Source: Lepeophtheirus salmonis
Lineage: Eukaryota; Arthropoda; Copepoda; Siphonostomatoida; Caligidae
Assembly (NCBI RefSeq): GCF_016086655.4
Contig: NC_052132.2
Span: 10,914,805 to 10,978,804 of the forward strand
Direction of reading: 5' to 3'
Length of the DNA stretch: 64,000 nucleotides
The notes under the pieces were generated by a model. It was not told the DNA's origin, made no database searches, and worked only from the letters and a program-made list of their open reading frames with translations. Positions 34,061-46,110 of the stretch are shown piece after piece. Numbering within the stretch: position 1 is the first letter of the stretch; each line of letters begins with the position of its first letter. Both the position numbers and the translations under genes were made by a program.

Positions 34061-35990
34061 TGAGGTAGCGAAACTGTAAGGCAGCCATTTCTTCTTTGAT
34101 GAAGAGGAAGGGCTTTTAAATAGTATTTTTGTATCAAAGTCAACCCTCGCGAGATACAAAAAAAGTCAGTTAACTAAAAAAACCAACAACTATAGCATTG
34201 GAAAAAATGAAACATCTAAGAAAGACACCATATGATAAAAAATTAACAAATTAATATTCATAAAATAATCAATTATTTTTGTGAAATATAAGAGGATTAA
34301 TCTTTTTATCTCTTGTCAAATATTGTTTCAAAATTGGTATTTATTCAGACTGAAATTACTTAATATTTTCTTAGAATCATGAACAGATTTTTATGTTAGT
34401 TGGAAAATTTGAAAAACCAATACTAAGAAAAAATCTATCTGTAATGTCAAAAATAAATATTTAAGGAATATATTTTGATTGAAAATGAATACATTACACA
34501 TTTTCATTTAATTTCTCATCACTTATTATGCAATGAATTTGATTCATTATGATTTTACATTACATTAATAGTTAAAAAATGAATTTTAAAGTAGGAAATT
34601 CATCAAATCAATCAAATGTAATGCATTTGTTTTGATACAAATTAAATAATCAACAAGAATATCGAACAAAATTATTATAAACAATATAGTTATATTATTT
34701 AATCATTCAAAACTCTGTTGAAAAGTACATTTTTTCATAAAAATATTACATATGCTACTATATTGAATTACTTTTTATTCATAGTAAAGATTAGTGTTAG
34801 TTTTCTGTCTGCAAATTCTATAATAATCATACTTTTGGTGCACCAAAAACGGACTATAAAGTTTGTGTGTAAAATTCCGAAATTAAATCAAAATAAGTCA
34901 TTAAGATTTGTAACATACAATCAAAAACAATGAAACATATTTAAATCGGGGGTAATTTTCCTGACTTTAAATTATTAATTAATTATTAAAACTTGTCAAA
35001 TAATTCATTTGATTCAATTTAATTTTGGAATACTATATATTCAACCTTTTTTTTTTTTTTACAAATAACCATGCTAAACAAATATACAATCTTTTAAAAG
35101 TGTTAAATCAGTTTTTTCATAAAATGATATTGCCCATAAAGTAGAATAATGGGTCATACGTAAAATTTTATGTATATATAATCTTCCATTTTCTTCTCCC
35201 CCATACTGTTGAACAGACTATGCCAGAATTTAGCATTATAATAAAAAAAAACGGGTATAAACGATTCACAAATATTAACATATATAAGATATAAATATAA
35301 GAATAATAATTATCAGACGCAGTAAAATAAGAAAAATCGGCAGACGGATTAAAAAACAAGTTGCGTTGTAAATAATAATATCATCAATAATACACATATA
35401 TTAATAAATAATATATATTGTCAGCAACAACAGAAGACAGACAGCAAAAAAACCGTAGCAATCTTAAATCCTTCTGCTGCTAAGAATTTCCTTACAATTG
35501 AACTTGGTACAAACACCTATGAAATATTGAACAATGTCCATCTATACATCATTTCAATTATCCATATTTACTATATGAGATTAGGACCATGAAAAAGTAA
35601 AAAATTCAATTATGCGCAGATACTTTCTACATTTTGAAATATTTAATAATTTGTAGTTTTTAAAATTACTAGTGTTGAGACTCGGACCACGACCGTTTTT
35701 TTAAAATTTTTTAAAAGTTCAGTTCTAAGTGATATTTCTAAATTGATTTAGACTGATATTGTGGTCCTGAACGTAATATCAGACCTTATAAGAAAAATTT
35801 AGTCTTAGACTGATATCTTTGGTCTCAATATTTAGCCTGATTTTTTACCACATCCTGATTTATGAATTGTAAAAATATGACTTATGCAACACCATTAAAT
35901 TCATATGCCATTATTATAGGTGGATGTGCACAATTATGAAATCTACACAGTTATATATTTATATTTCATATTAACATAATTAATCTAAAG
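34061..35990. other. AT-rich stretch with a degenerate GGACC/ACTGATAT repeat
   Basis: Between 35684 and 35850 the motifs GACTGATAT and GG(A/T)CC/GGTC recur several times in both orientations. Similar wording (GGACTGATATGCAG, GGACCGAGACGG) recurs at 44040-44160. Otherwise no similarity was found. Confidence 0.4.
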
Positions 35991-37170
35991 CAGCATTTCC
36001 CAAAGGGGGTGATACCGTCCATTGAGAGAGTGGTAATGCGAAAATGGGCGATTGGAGGACAGCAGAGTAAAAAAGCGGTGATTACATAAAAAAACAAATT
36101 GATCTGCAAAATTTAAAAAAATACTACAAGGTAGCAGCAAGTAAAATGTTGGATATTATACGGTGGATAGAATATAAGAACACTATATAGAGATTGTATG
36201 AACATACTTCATTATTGGTACCTTTATATTTTATCTTATACTCAGTATACTATTACTCTCAAATGCAACACTACATAAAATAAATAGTTATAGTTAAGGT
36301 ATAACTAAACTAAGCCCCAAATTTTGCACTCTAAAGTTTCAAGAAAGTACTTTTGAGGACGTTTAGTAATTATAACACTGTATTAAGATATTTTTTGAAT
36401 CAATAATCTTTAATTTATATAACTATTTAAGCCAAATGTCCTTGGAGTCATGAAACCTACTTGTCTGCAGATTTTAGAAACGTTCAAGGGACTAAAAACT
36501 ATTGAAAATAGGGCAATGATGACTTTACGACAATCTAAATTACGGGTTGCATGCTTCCTAAAACATATCTTTGCTGATTACTAGATGTAAATAGTAAAGT
36601 CACAAGATCAAACTATGAAGCAAATAAGTAATAACTCAGTTCAAGGAAGAATAGATTAAATACCTCAAAACATAAATGGTGCAACATTATCTCTGGTACA
36701 TCATTTAGCTTTCAGTTAAATGAGTCAATTTTACAAGGAAATGAATATGCCCTTCGATCTTATATTTATATATTCGTCAAAGATGAAAAATTGGTTAAAG
36801 TAATGATATTGGTAAGAAATCTTGGAATAAGTACTATAGGAGAGTTGGTCGTTGATATAATTGATAATTTTTTCCAAGAAAAAAGCAAACACTATGGTGC
36901 ACCATCCATGATAAATAGTAATCATTGCTTTATTAGTTTCTTGAAAAGCCGTACTTAGTGTACTTGCAGTGATTTGTGTAATCCAAGGATAACGTCTGGT
37001 ACAATAAAAATCTTAGTGGCCAAATTCCAAAATCAATCAATACTGTTATCACAGCAGTAAATAAAATATAGGTACATTCCCTCATTTCCAGATAGGTTCG
37101 ACAGCTTGGCATTGATAAAGACATAGAGTTTAACATTTATTGCTATACACATATTTTTTATTCGACTCTA
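35991..37170 (+). mobile_element. hAT element relic (left end plus transposase remnant)
   Basis: The left end reads CAGCATTTCCCAAAGGGGGT then GATACCGTCC. This is the style of terminal sequence seen in hAT elements of the ZBED5/SCAND3-like group (CAGTG-x-T-T-CCCAAAG-x-GGGCGATACCG). A matching transposase remnant lies about 0.8-1.2 kb downstream on the same strand. No right end or 8-bp target duplication was identified, so the boundaries are open. Confidence 0.6.
36790..37170 (+). pseudogene. hAT transposase remnant (ZBED5-like)
   Basis: Plus-strand blocks in order are NLGISTIGELVVDIIDNFFQ, then HYGAPSMINSNHCFISFLKS (the C/Y-T-D-G-A-P-x-M-x-G motif with a following hydrophobic helix). Next, in another frame, come NLSGQIPKSINTVITAVNKI and, after stops, VRQLGIDKDIEFNIYCYTH. 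The family reads x-L-x-x-V-I-x-x-V-N-x-I-(K/R)-x-x-x-L-x-x-R-L-F-x-x-L-C-x-x-x-x-x-E-F-x-x-L-L-x-H-T-E-V-R-W. The TDG Asp has been lost (YGAPS), and several stops and shifts are present. The RNase-H-like catalytic domain is therefore only partly represented and inactive. Minus-strand frames over the region (36731-37136) are shadows. Confidence 0.65.
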
Positions 37171-38679
37171 AGCCTGATTCTAATTCAAAACATGTATAAC
37201 AACCATTTTAAAATTGAATTTTGTAGCAAAATGAACAGTTCCTATGAATAATATTATTTCTAAATTCCTCTTTAGTCAGAAACAAAGAACAAAACAGACA
37301 TTAATGAGAATTGTAGCTTTCAACACGCAAAATAATAGTTTTATCGTACAACGGGGTACGTATCAAGTTATGAACCCCAAACACAACAGTTTATCTTTTA
37401 AAAATTTGTTACGGAGTCACTATTAAAAAGGTGTCTCACTCTTCAGATTCAAATTCCTGAATGGAAGGGACAAGAAAAAAAAAACTTCCGAAAATAAACT
37501 AGGCTCACCAAAAAATTAATTTTCGAGATCCCTTCCTTCACTCACAAAGTAGAGTAACGGAAATTTGGTAAAAAATAATTTGAATAACTAACCCATTAAA
37601 TGTGATAATTTTTTTTAGGGCTGGAAATAGCTCTGGTCAAATCTTTATGTAATTATTATTCCTATCAGAAAGTTATAATTTTTAAATCTAAAAAGACCAA
37701 TACGCCCCCAATAGTTGCTGGTTATTTAATAAACCTATCGGTCGTATTAAGATATAAGAATATTTCTATAACTTAAAGAAATTATTGTTATTGTTACATG
37801 AAAAATTAAATGAATATATTTAGATAGGGAGACTTTGTATTTACAAAATAAAATAAATTTAAAAAAATAAATATATATATATATATTTTATGATTATTTT
37901 TATTTGAGATAACTATAAAAACAAAAGTTGAAACATCTTAGCTAAAAAATACACCTGAAAAAGTAGAGACCATTGTTATTTCCTAACAAAAATAGATAGT
38001 ACTGGGTCTTTGTCACTCTGTGTCATGGTTGATTAGCGCCTATTATTTTATAAAGCGAAGTAATTAGAAATAAGGGAGATATACAATTGTTCTAGCTTTC
38101 ACAAATCGCAAGGTTTGAAAATCAGAAGCACTATTTACCATTTAAAATTAGTAATTTAAAAATAGTAAATATTGTAGTAAAGGAACTTCACTAATTAGTA
38201 GTTAAAGGATAATGACAACAGCTGCCGGGGAAAAGAACATTTATTATTAAGATTACTAAAAAAAAAAAAGCTAGCTTAAGAATACACAAGATTTACATCT
38301 CTACTCACGTTTGTTTTGAGAAAAAAAACGAACTCCAGATATCTTGAAGGCTATACATGACATAATTAAAATGTGGCCACCTAGTAACACAGATCTGAAC
38401 CTTTGAACTAATTACATTGTGTAGTGTTTGAGAGACAGTCCCATAAACGTGAAAATAACATTATTAACTCTTTGAGGCCTTAGTTCTTGAGGTATAGTTC
38501 CTCAACAAGGCATGTGCAGGGCTCAGAGCCAGGTTGGAGGCTGTAGGTGAAGCTGGTTGTGGTTGGTCTGAGTGATCAACTCCGCAATAGATCCGTCTTG
38601 TAAGAGCTAAGCATTTGTGAACTGCAGAAACAATTTTAGGAAATAAATTTGTATATACTAAAATCCCTACTCTTTATAT
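37171..38679. other. AT-rich stretch with a GC-richer patch
   Basis: An AT microsatellite sits at about 37869-37887. Between 38505 and 38600 there is an unusually GC-rich patch (for example CAGAGCCAGGTTGGAGGCTG) with no recognisable frame. A weak family R-like fragment (GCTAGCTTAAGAATACACAA then GATTTACATC) occurs near 38270-38300. Confidence 0.4.
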
Positions 38680-38683
38680 ACAG

Positions 38684-39780
38684 TGTGACGAGTTTTTGGG
38701 TAATCCAAAAATTTATTTATTGCAAGTTTTTTTTCTAAAATTGTGACACTCAAACTTTGGAGATATAATTATAACCTAATTTTCTGTAACATATAAAAAT
38801 TTAATTCAAAATGGCCACCTCCAGTCTTAACAGTTGCCGTAAGACGGCATCAAAATAATATTGACAGCGGGCCAGACAACTTCATGGTCGATGTGGCCAA
38901 ACTTTAACCAGCAGAGCCTTTTGTCTCAAGAATGGACCACAAGGAGTACTCCATAGGATTTTAATCTGCGGAGCTTTGGGGCCATTTTTCCTTTGAAAAA
39001 AAGTTTAGAAAATTTGCTGTGAAGAAGTCCTGCAAGATCTTGGTACTGTGTAAGGGTGTTTCATCTTGCTGGAGGATCAAAGGTTTGTTTCAAAACTTGT
39101 GCTCGGTAGAGGGCTTGATGGAGCATTATGAAAGTTCTCTAGGTAATTCTTGGCATTTACCTTGCCACAAGATAAAATAAAAACCCATTGTATTTTTAAG
39201 ATACTTGACCAAACCTTGGCAGATGCTGGTTTTCTTTTATCTGTACATACGCCTCGCATCACCTTTTCCATCCTTCCTCCAAACGTGATCATTTTGAGTG
39301 TTGAAGGTGATTTCCACAGTCAAATTGTTCTTGTCTGTGAAAGCAAGTTTTGTCAGCGTACCCCCTTTATCTTTTTTTAACAACTTATAAGTTTGATAAA
39401 CCTTTTTTCATTATGGTCTAAAAAAGTATTTGGCAGAACTGTTCCTGTAAGGAAAAATCATCTTGCCGTTTCTGGAAAGCTCTTGGATGGTCGCTTTGCC
39501 CATGTTGTGGTCCTTGGCCAAGGTTTATACATACCTCTTGTCATTCTTTTGGATCTTTTCTCACATAGACTTGATACAATTTATCGTTCTTTTTTATCTC
39601 AACTGATCCTTCCAAGTGTTTGTTGAATCCTCCTACCGAGTTTCCTTATTTTAATAAGCATGCAAATGGCGTCATGGAATTTTCCGTCTTGTATTAAGTG
39701 AACACTCACTTTTTGATAGTTCTCAGTCAGGTTCATGTTGATGAAATAATGCTTTCATAGCTTAAATAGATCAACTGGTT
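38684..39780 (-). mobile_element. Mariner-like element E, minus strand, one TIR visible
   Basis: The low-coordinate end reads cagtgtgacgagtttttggg then taatcc, after TA at 38680-38681. The high-coordinate end could not be matched and is placed by the extent of the transposase. The length fits a nearly whole element. Confidence 0.65.
38760..39745 (-). pseudogene. Mariner-like transposase pseudogene (element E), nearly full length
   Basis: The minus strand gives, from high to low coordinates, a second-HTH block (LAKDHNMGKATIQELSRN), then two stops, then LKKDKGGTLTKLAFTDKNNL and TVEITFNTQNDHVW. The latter is the first catalytic block, equivalent to I-x-F-S/T-D-E-K-x-x-T-V-x-x-x-x-N-x-Q-N-D. Then comes TSICQGLVKYLKNTMGFYFI; the block LILQQDETPLHSTKILQDFF with the second Asp (QQDE where the family has QQDG); and EKWPQSSAD, a stop, NPMEYSLWSILETKG, where the third acidic residue is Glu (NPMEY) rather than the usual Asp. 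The tail reads VKTGGGHFE. At least four stops interrupt it. Plus-strand frames at 39150-39626 are shadows of this gene. Confidence 0.8.
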
Positions 39781-41160
39781 TAGTAAAGATGAATACGCAA
39801 AAATATCACATAACCTAAATGAGCTACAGACTAATATATTTGCGATTATCCTCTTATGTACACCATGCACATATCTGAAGAAAATTCCAGTAATATTATA
39901 TTAGATGAATTTCTAAAGTAAAGTATACAGTCATAAATTTAAGACATTTCGTAAAAAAAAACACACATTTTTCTAAAATGTTGTTTGATATTTTTGAGAG
40001 ACTATAAAGATTATTAAAAGTATTATTTTATTATCAACGGATCCTATTAAAAGTTGTATGAGGAACAGAATTTTCCTATTTCTATATATACACATTTTCT
40101 TAAGCTTTAAACTAAGCTTTATTTTTTTAGTACAAAATTTATAATGCTGATTATTTATATATTATATTCCTAAGACAAATTGATCGTTGAATAACGAGGA
40201 ATAAATTTCATAATTTCTGGGAGAAAAAAGTCTTTGATCATTTATTTAAAGGTTATTTTATAGCATTATAATATATGCGCAGTATGAATGTATGTGAAAA
40301 GTTATTAATAGTTTTTGTTAGCCAAGGGTTTGAAAAAGGCCTTAATAAAAAGTATAAAGTTTTATATTACTATAGGGAAAAATGTATTTTATAGTCAAAT
40401 ATCTATTGCCTAAAACGATAAAATAATATAGGTATATATTGTACATATATTTATATACAATACATAATATATTCATTTACTTCCATTTTGTATACAGTCA
40501 TCTATGGAGTAAGAATGAATACATAATTATTTTGACTTGAAAAAGAAATAGATTTCAAATTAGAAGTGGATTCGGGCAAGTCCCAAGCACGAACGTCCGC
40601 TGTCCAAATCTCATCTTGGTAGGCCTGTGGTCCGAAATTTTTAGCCTGACATTTATTTCTAATGTAAAATCATTTCTTCATCACCAATCGATAACATCAT
40701 ACTCGATTTGACACTTTATGAAAAATAATTTTACAATGACAAATAAAAATTAGCGAACAAAGGCGGTGTTACCTCGCTAACACAAAAATATATGATGTAT
40801 TTTGTTGTCAGCGGTCGATTCATTTTTCTCACTCGATAAATAATTACAATTTTATAATTTATCAGTCTCGGCTCCGGTATTCTGTCTTGGTCCTTTTTTA
40901 TACATGCACTTAAAACAAGGGCTTTGCCAGAAAATTGGGCCCCAGGAAATACTATTAAATACAAACGGGGCCTCAGCTATCTTTTACGTAGAGTACGTAG
41001 TAACCCAAGTTCCAGCAGGGGGGCCAAAAGGTAAGGTTGCTTAAGACAATGGTTTTAAAAGTGGGGGCTGTTATTGGAGACTAGGGAGGCGCATGAAAAT
41101 TGAGAATTGAGGATTATTTTCAGTCTACATATACATAGTACACATTTTTCCTATTAAGAT
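39781..41160. other. AT-rich stretch without a gene
   Basis: A block at 40900-41080 is GC-richer (GGGCCCCAGGAAATACTATT; AACGGGGCCTCAGC) and may belong to the hAT-like end that follows. The minus-strand frame at 40731-40964 has no recognised similarity. Confidence 0.35.
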
Positions 41161-41164
41161 AGCC

Positions 41165-41232
41165 TCAGCTTAAAAAAAATATTAGGGTAGGGGAGCCTTG
41201 GCCTAGTAAAATTTTGGAAACCCTGGTTTCAG
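41165..41232 (-). mobile_element. Possible hAT-type terminal sequence
   Basis: Reverse-complemented, the sequence reads CCAGGGTTTCCAAAATTTTA then CTAGGCCAAGGCTCCCCTAC. This follows the common hAT end pattern (CAGGG-x-T-TCC-x-AA-x-x-TTTT...GGCC...CCC). No partner end or target duplication was identified. Confidence 0.35.
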
Positions 41233-44200
41233 TAATATCATAGTTATGATATTATAGGACGTTCAACAACCATAGTAGTTGACCTGGATCCATAATCTAC
41301 CCCTATCCCCTCCCTCTTTGATGTATCCCGTGTGATGCCTAAAACCACTTTTCCAGATCCATGAGATGACCTTAAATATTTGGAACTCAGATAAAACTGT
41401 ATCAATGTAAAAAAAAAAGTCAGTGGAAATACTGCAATTGTACAAAAATAACTCAGAAAATTGACTAATAAAAATTTATTTTTTCCTTCGATTTTGGTCT
41501 TGTTTGGTAAATATATTTCCAATCAATTTGATAAAACATACACAATTAATTTATAACTTTCTTCGAGATTGTGTTGATTTTTCTATTGTAGGACCGATAC
41601 AACCAAAACATAGAGTCTTGTCTTGCAGGAGGAAAATTGGGAAATTAAAAAAGCGTTATATGCAACACGTTCTAGATGTAATAGATTTCTATTTAACTAT
41701 TTTGCATTGTAATTCAAATTATAAATATTTATTTCTCTGAACAGCAAAAATATTTTTTAGATTAAGTTAATTCATCTTGAAAAATTAGTAAGCATAAAAA
41801 GCTGTATTATGAATTGTTTCATGATAATCAAGAAGTAAGTCACTTTTTTGAAAAAAGATTGTAATTTTGAAAACTTTGAGGTGGTTGAGCTACCTCTAAA
41901 CAATTATCAAGAAGGGACAGTTGTTGAACTGGCAACCCTGACAATAAAAAAAAAAGATACACCCTAGATCATATCCGTCAAATTAAGACATTGATTCGTT
42001 TATAAAACTATTTGCAAATCTACAACCTGAAATGTTACTTGTTTTTAGTGTCTTTTTTTAGTTTATTTATATCCCAAAAAAGATAATTGATAGTAAAGAA
42101 ATGATTCGAAATAATCAATATATTGTAATATATTTTAGTATTTCTTATTTTCTTCATAAATATTTTAATATATGTAAAAATTAAAATCCTTTTTTTTTTT
42201 TTTTTCAATATAGACAAATAATTTAGCTATTTGTCTCTGGGTTAAACTTTAATGGGGTTTTATGGCCTTAAAGTCATTCATTTGCATTAAATGCACTCCA
42301 AAATTATTATTTATCTCTCAATGAGAGGTGTAGGGGTCGCAATATAGCTAACCAAATTTCTAAAGTGTCGAACACATAAAGTTAGTAAACCACTACTCTA
42401 GAGAACTACACGTTGTGCAGTGGGCAGTTTGAATTTAATAAAACTTCTGGAGTTCATATTTTTCCGACTACAATTAGATTCTATTAAATTGTTTTAATTT
42501 CAATTCCATTTCTTTTCGCAAAATGTCCATTCCAACAACAATGTATGGTTTCAAGTCGGCGTAACCTAAAATACCGACTGATGCTAATTTCAGCTTTGCA
42601 AACTGGAGGACTGTAAATCATCTAGAACTGTAACAGGAAATGAGTAATCTTAAGGACTCAACCCAGCCGATGTATGATGTGTAGAAAAGGGAAGAACATA
42701 TATAACATGAGATCCATCTATTAAAGTTCTTGTATACCCTCGCCGAATTATACTCAAGCCAAAGTAAATAAAAGCAAATACATACTCTAATGAATGCACG
42801 TGTATATAGTCGGTTACAAATACAAAATCCTCAGCAAATTAGTTTTCATTATATATGGGCTTGTTTCTGGAATTCCATATCTCTATGCTTTCGTCAGGAA
42901 AGTGAGGCTTATCTCAAGCAATTTCTACTTGGTTATTTTCTTGTCATATCTATTTTTATAGGTCATTCTATACCTACAACATAAACACTTGGAATACAAT
43001 CTCGTTTATCAAAAAAACTGTTATTGAAAAACTCTCGAAAATGAAATTTACGATCTTTAACTAAATCCAACTCTGAGATTTGGGCTCCTTTTTGTTATGA
43101 ATTTGATCAACAATCGTCTTGAAGACCCCTGAATTTTGATTTGTAGTTCATAAGCCACTCATCTGATAGAGATATTCATTATTCATCATTTAATAGCTAT
43201 TGAGCTGTTCAACAAAATATTTAAAGGAAATTATGTTATAAATAAATATGGTTGATATTGATCATACTTTTGACCATAAATATCTCGAACTTCATATTTT
43301 CTGATTTTAAAAGATGATAAAATCAATATTTCACTTTATAATTTTTTTTTGGAATGGTTTGTGTATGGTTTTTGGAGATATGGAAGGTTGAATTAGTTTA
43401 TATATATATAAGTATACAATAAAATTTACATTAAATGGTTTATTGAGGTATAATGCTCATAAAATTAAACTAATCCTTTGTTTTAAAAGCAATACACGTG
43501 TAATACTAATTCTGAGAAATCGTTATTTTTATTTTTTATTTATCATTCCAAACCAATGGTTTAGTTAAACATTATAAATAAATAATTTTTATATTCATAT
43601 AAGCATTATCCTTATGGTTCCTTGTTGTAACGACAACGAAAACTTTATTAATTAAAATTATTTATAAGAGTGAAACATTATATAAAAACTCCACTATACT
43701 GACACCATATATAACAATAATTCAATCAAGGAAATATTTATCTGATATATCTTAAATGGAATTAAGATAATAACTTGCGTAATGTGTACATATGATACTT
43801 TAGATAATTTTTGAGAGATTAAGATTAAGCACATAATATATTTATAATTTTTTTTCTGAGGAAAGCAATTTGTTAATTACTTCTTATAAGTTCTAAAATA
43901 GCAATAAAGTAATTACATAAAGAGTTGTGTCATTCCTTATTTATTCGGGCCAATCCTGTCATGGAAACGGCACTTAAGACTGCTGATCTTACAGACTGTT
44001 AGTACTAGAACCGATTAAAGAAGAAGAAGAAATAAAGTTTAGTGTCGTCATCATAGACCAAACTTTAACAGTTTTAGGACTGATATGCAGTAGTGAGCTA
44101 AACTGGACCGAGACGGAACTGCAATCTTCAGCTTAAATAATGACCGATACATGACATGCATGATCACAAAAATCGTAAATAGTCAATACTTTTGCCTAAT

Positions 44201-44929
44201 TTTCTTCAAAATATTGCTCTATTCGGATTTTGAGGGATCAGTGTGACCTTCTAAAGAAATAATATTCTTTAAAAATGAAACATTCAATGTGTTGACTATT
44301 TCATTTGATTTATTATTTTTTTTGGCATCAGTTGATTTAATTTTTTTAAATTAAATAGATGATTCATTGTAACAACGTTCGATACGAATGGGTAAGCAAT
44401 ATAAAGTGTTTCAATTGTAGCCAAATACTATATTCCTCTTCATTTTTTGATATATGTTGCGTTGCAAGTTGTTACTTGTGCAAACAAATGAACATATTAC
44501 AACCAAAAAATGAGATGAATAATTTTAAATAAAGGATCTTGGGATAAAAGTAACGCCATAATTGAATATTCCATGAATGATCGATATATTATTATTATTA
44601 TTATTTTTTTTTTTGACTATTTTAATACAAATGACTAAAATATGCATATTCTGTGGTCTATTATAAAGTTTAAATGCCCACAGATATATTGAAGATAAAT
44701 TTAAAATATAAGGTTATATATTATAATCTATAATATTGACTTTATTGTATTTTGTTATGCTTTAATGAGTTGAAAAGTAATGATTGAAAGTTATAGTCCT
44801 TTTTTTCTTTAAAAGTATTCTTTAGTTTTTTATTCGTTTAATTATCTTATACTCTTAATCAAATGTCCTTTTTATAAATCCCCACCCCCTCTCTATCTTT
44901 AAAAATGTAAAAAAAACCCCGAAAATCAC
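41233..44929. other. AT-rich stretch without a recognisable gene
   Basis: Contains the separate hAT-like end at 42310-42415 and a short TA run near 43400. At 44040-44160 it holds the GGACTGATATGCAG/GGACCGAGACGG wording shared with 35.7 kb. Open frames at 41244-41740 and 42790-42984 gave no recognisable similarity. Confidence 0.4.
42310..42415 (-). mobile_element. hAT-type terminal sequence
   Basis: Reverse-complemented it reads AGTGGTTTACTAACTTTATG, TGTTCGACACTTTAGAAATT, then ATATTGCGACCCCTAC. This is the standard wording of many hAT ends (CAGTGGTTCTCAACCTTTTT...TCGACCC...AAATT...TCGCGACCC). The other end was not found, so this is a solo end or a short MITE. Confidence 0.5.
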
Positions 44930-45150
44930 ATGGTAGTCTTGGCAATTTAAGAGTTGCAACTTATTGTCATGACATTTAACTAAGTTAACTGTGATCATAT
45001 ATGAGAGTAGGGAAATTAACACAACCCCCACTCTGTATCTAGCGAGAACATAGGCAAAAAAAAATTACTGTGATATCGATCTTCATTTCTATTGTTTGTG
45101 TATGAGCATGATCCGAGATAAGCATTCTCAGTACTGCAATTTGGGACTAA
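44930..45150 (+). repeat. Repeat family R, 5' part
   Basis: ATCACATGGTAGTCTTGGCA then ATGACATTTAACTAAGTTAA and ACTCTGTATCTAGCGAGAAC then ATAGGC, in the same order as the other 5' copies. Confidence 0.5.
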
Positions 45151-45741
45151 GTTGGGTCCTATGCCAAGGGTTTAAACTAATGTTATTGAAAAAAGACTTA
45201 TTTTTTCGCTGAAACTTCAGAAAATACTTATCTCGAAATTCCTCCCCCCCCCATTGTTTATTTATAAAATTCTACAATATCTTATACTATAATGTATACA
45301 AATTAATATTCGGTAATTAAGAACAAGCTCTATAAAATAAAATTAATTATACATATACTCTACTATTAAAAACTATAAAAGAAGGTGAGCTTGCCTTAGC
45401 CAATTAATTCGCCTTGGATTGCTGCAATTCAAATGAACACTTATGATAATTTAATATGTTTCATAAAGTCAAATATTGACATTGTTTAACTTTTATGACA
45501 TATTATTTTGACAATATTTTGAAGTATCTAAGCCCCATAAGCATTCTATTGAAGCATTGGATATTAACGCAGGATACTAATTTATATGGTGGTAAAGTAA
45601 TTTTACAGTTATTTTGTAGTTGGTGCATGTATTAAGCGATCCTCGCTTTAGGAAATTTAGGAGTAGGTTAGTTTATTGACATCACATCGCACTTTAAATA
45701 TCATCCCCCATGCGTCCGTGGAAAAGGCAGGCTCATACGAG

Positions 45742-45759
45742 TATATATATATATATATA
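45742..45759 (+). repeat. TA microsatellite
   Basis: About nine TA units. Confidence 0.8.
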
Positions 45760-45819
45760 CAAATATCTACAACGCCAAATTTATCGTTTCACAGTCCCTT
45801 TGCCCTTATACTCCTTCTC

Positions 45820-46110
45820 CTCGCCCTACTTCTACCTAAAGTGAGTGAGAAAAAGAGAGAACAAATTTCTCGCATATTGAAGGATATTAACGTGTGGAGA
45901 CTAACATGGACACGGATTGTCGGACATCCCCTCCCCCCTGCCCACACTAGGAAGAATCACCGATTCCAAGAAGGACTTTCACTTATAACTCCCGACGAGC
46001 AAACCCACATTGTTACTCTCCGTCTTTCATGAGCACACACACTAGTTATTACTTTATACTTAGATGTTCTGTCTTTCAGAACTAAGTAATTATGATAATA
46101 GCTCTATGAG
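45820..46110 (+). repeat. Repeat family R, middle part
   Basis: GTGAGTGAGAAAAAGAGAGA, then GAAGGATATTAACGTGTGGA, CATTGTTACTCTCCGTCTTT, GAGCACACACACTAGTTATT and AGATGTTCTGTCTTTCAGAA. The 118-codon frame spanning 45676-46032 is this repeat read through and not a gene. Confidence 0.6.

Noticed and set aside
39150..39626. Two plus-strand frames of 76-77 codons
   Set aside because: Antisense to the mariner pseudogene of element E, whose catalytic blocks are legible on the minus strand.
41244..41522. 92-codon minus-strand frame with a membrane-like segment
   Set aside because: The hydrophobic run is AT-driven (F, I, L, Y), no family was recognised, and an overlapping alternative frame is equally open.
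45676..46032. 118-codon plus-strand frame with a hydrophobic segment
   Set aside because: It is made of a TA microsatellite read as YIYIYI plus a copy of repeat family R; not a gene.
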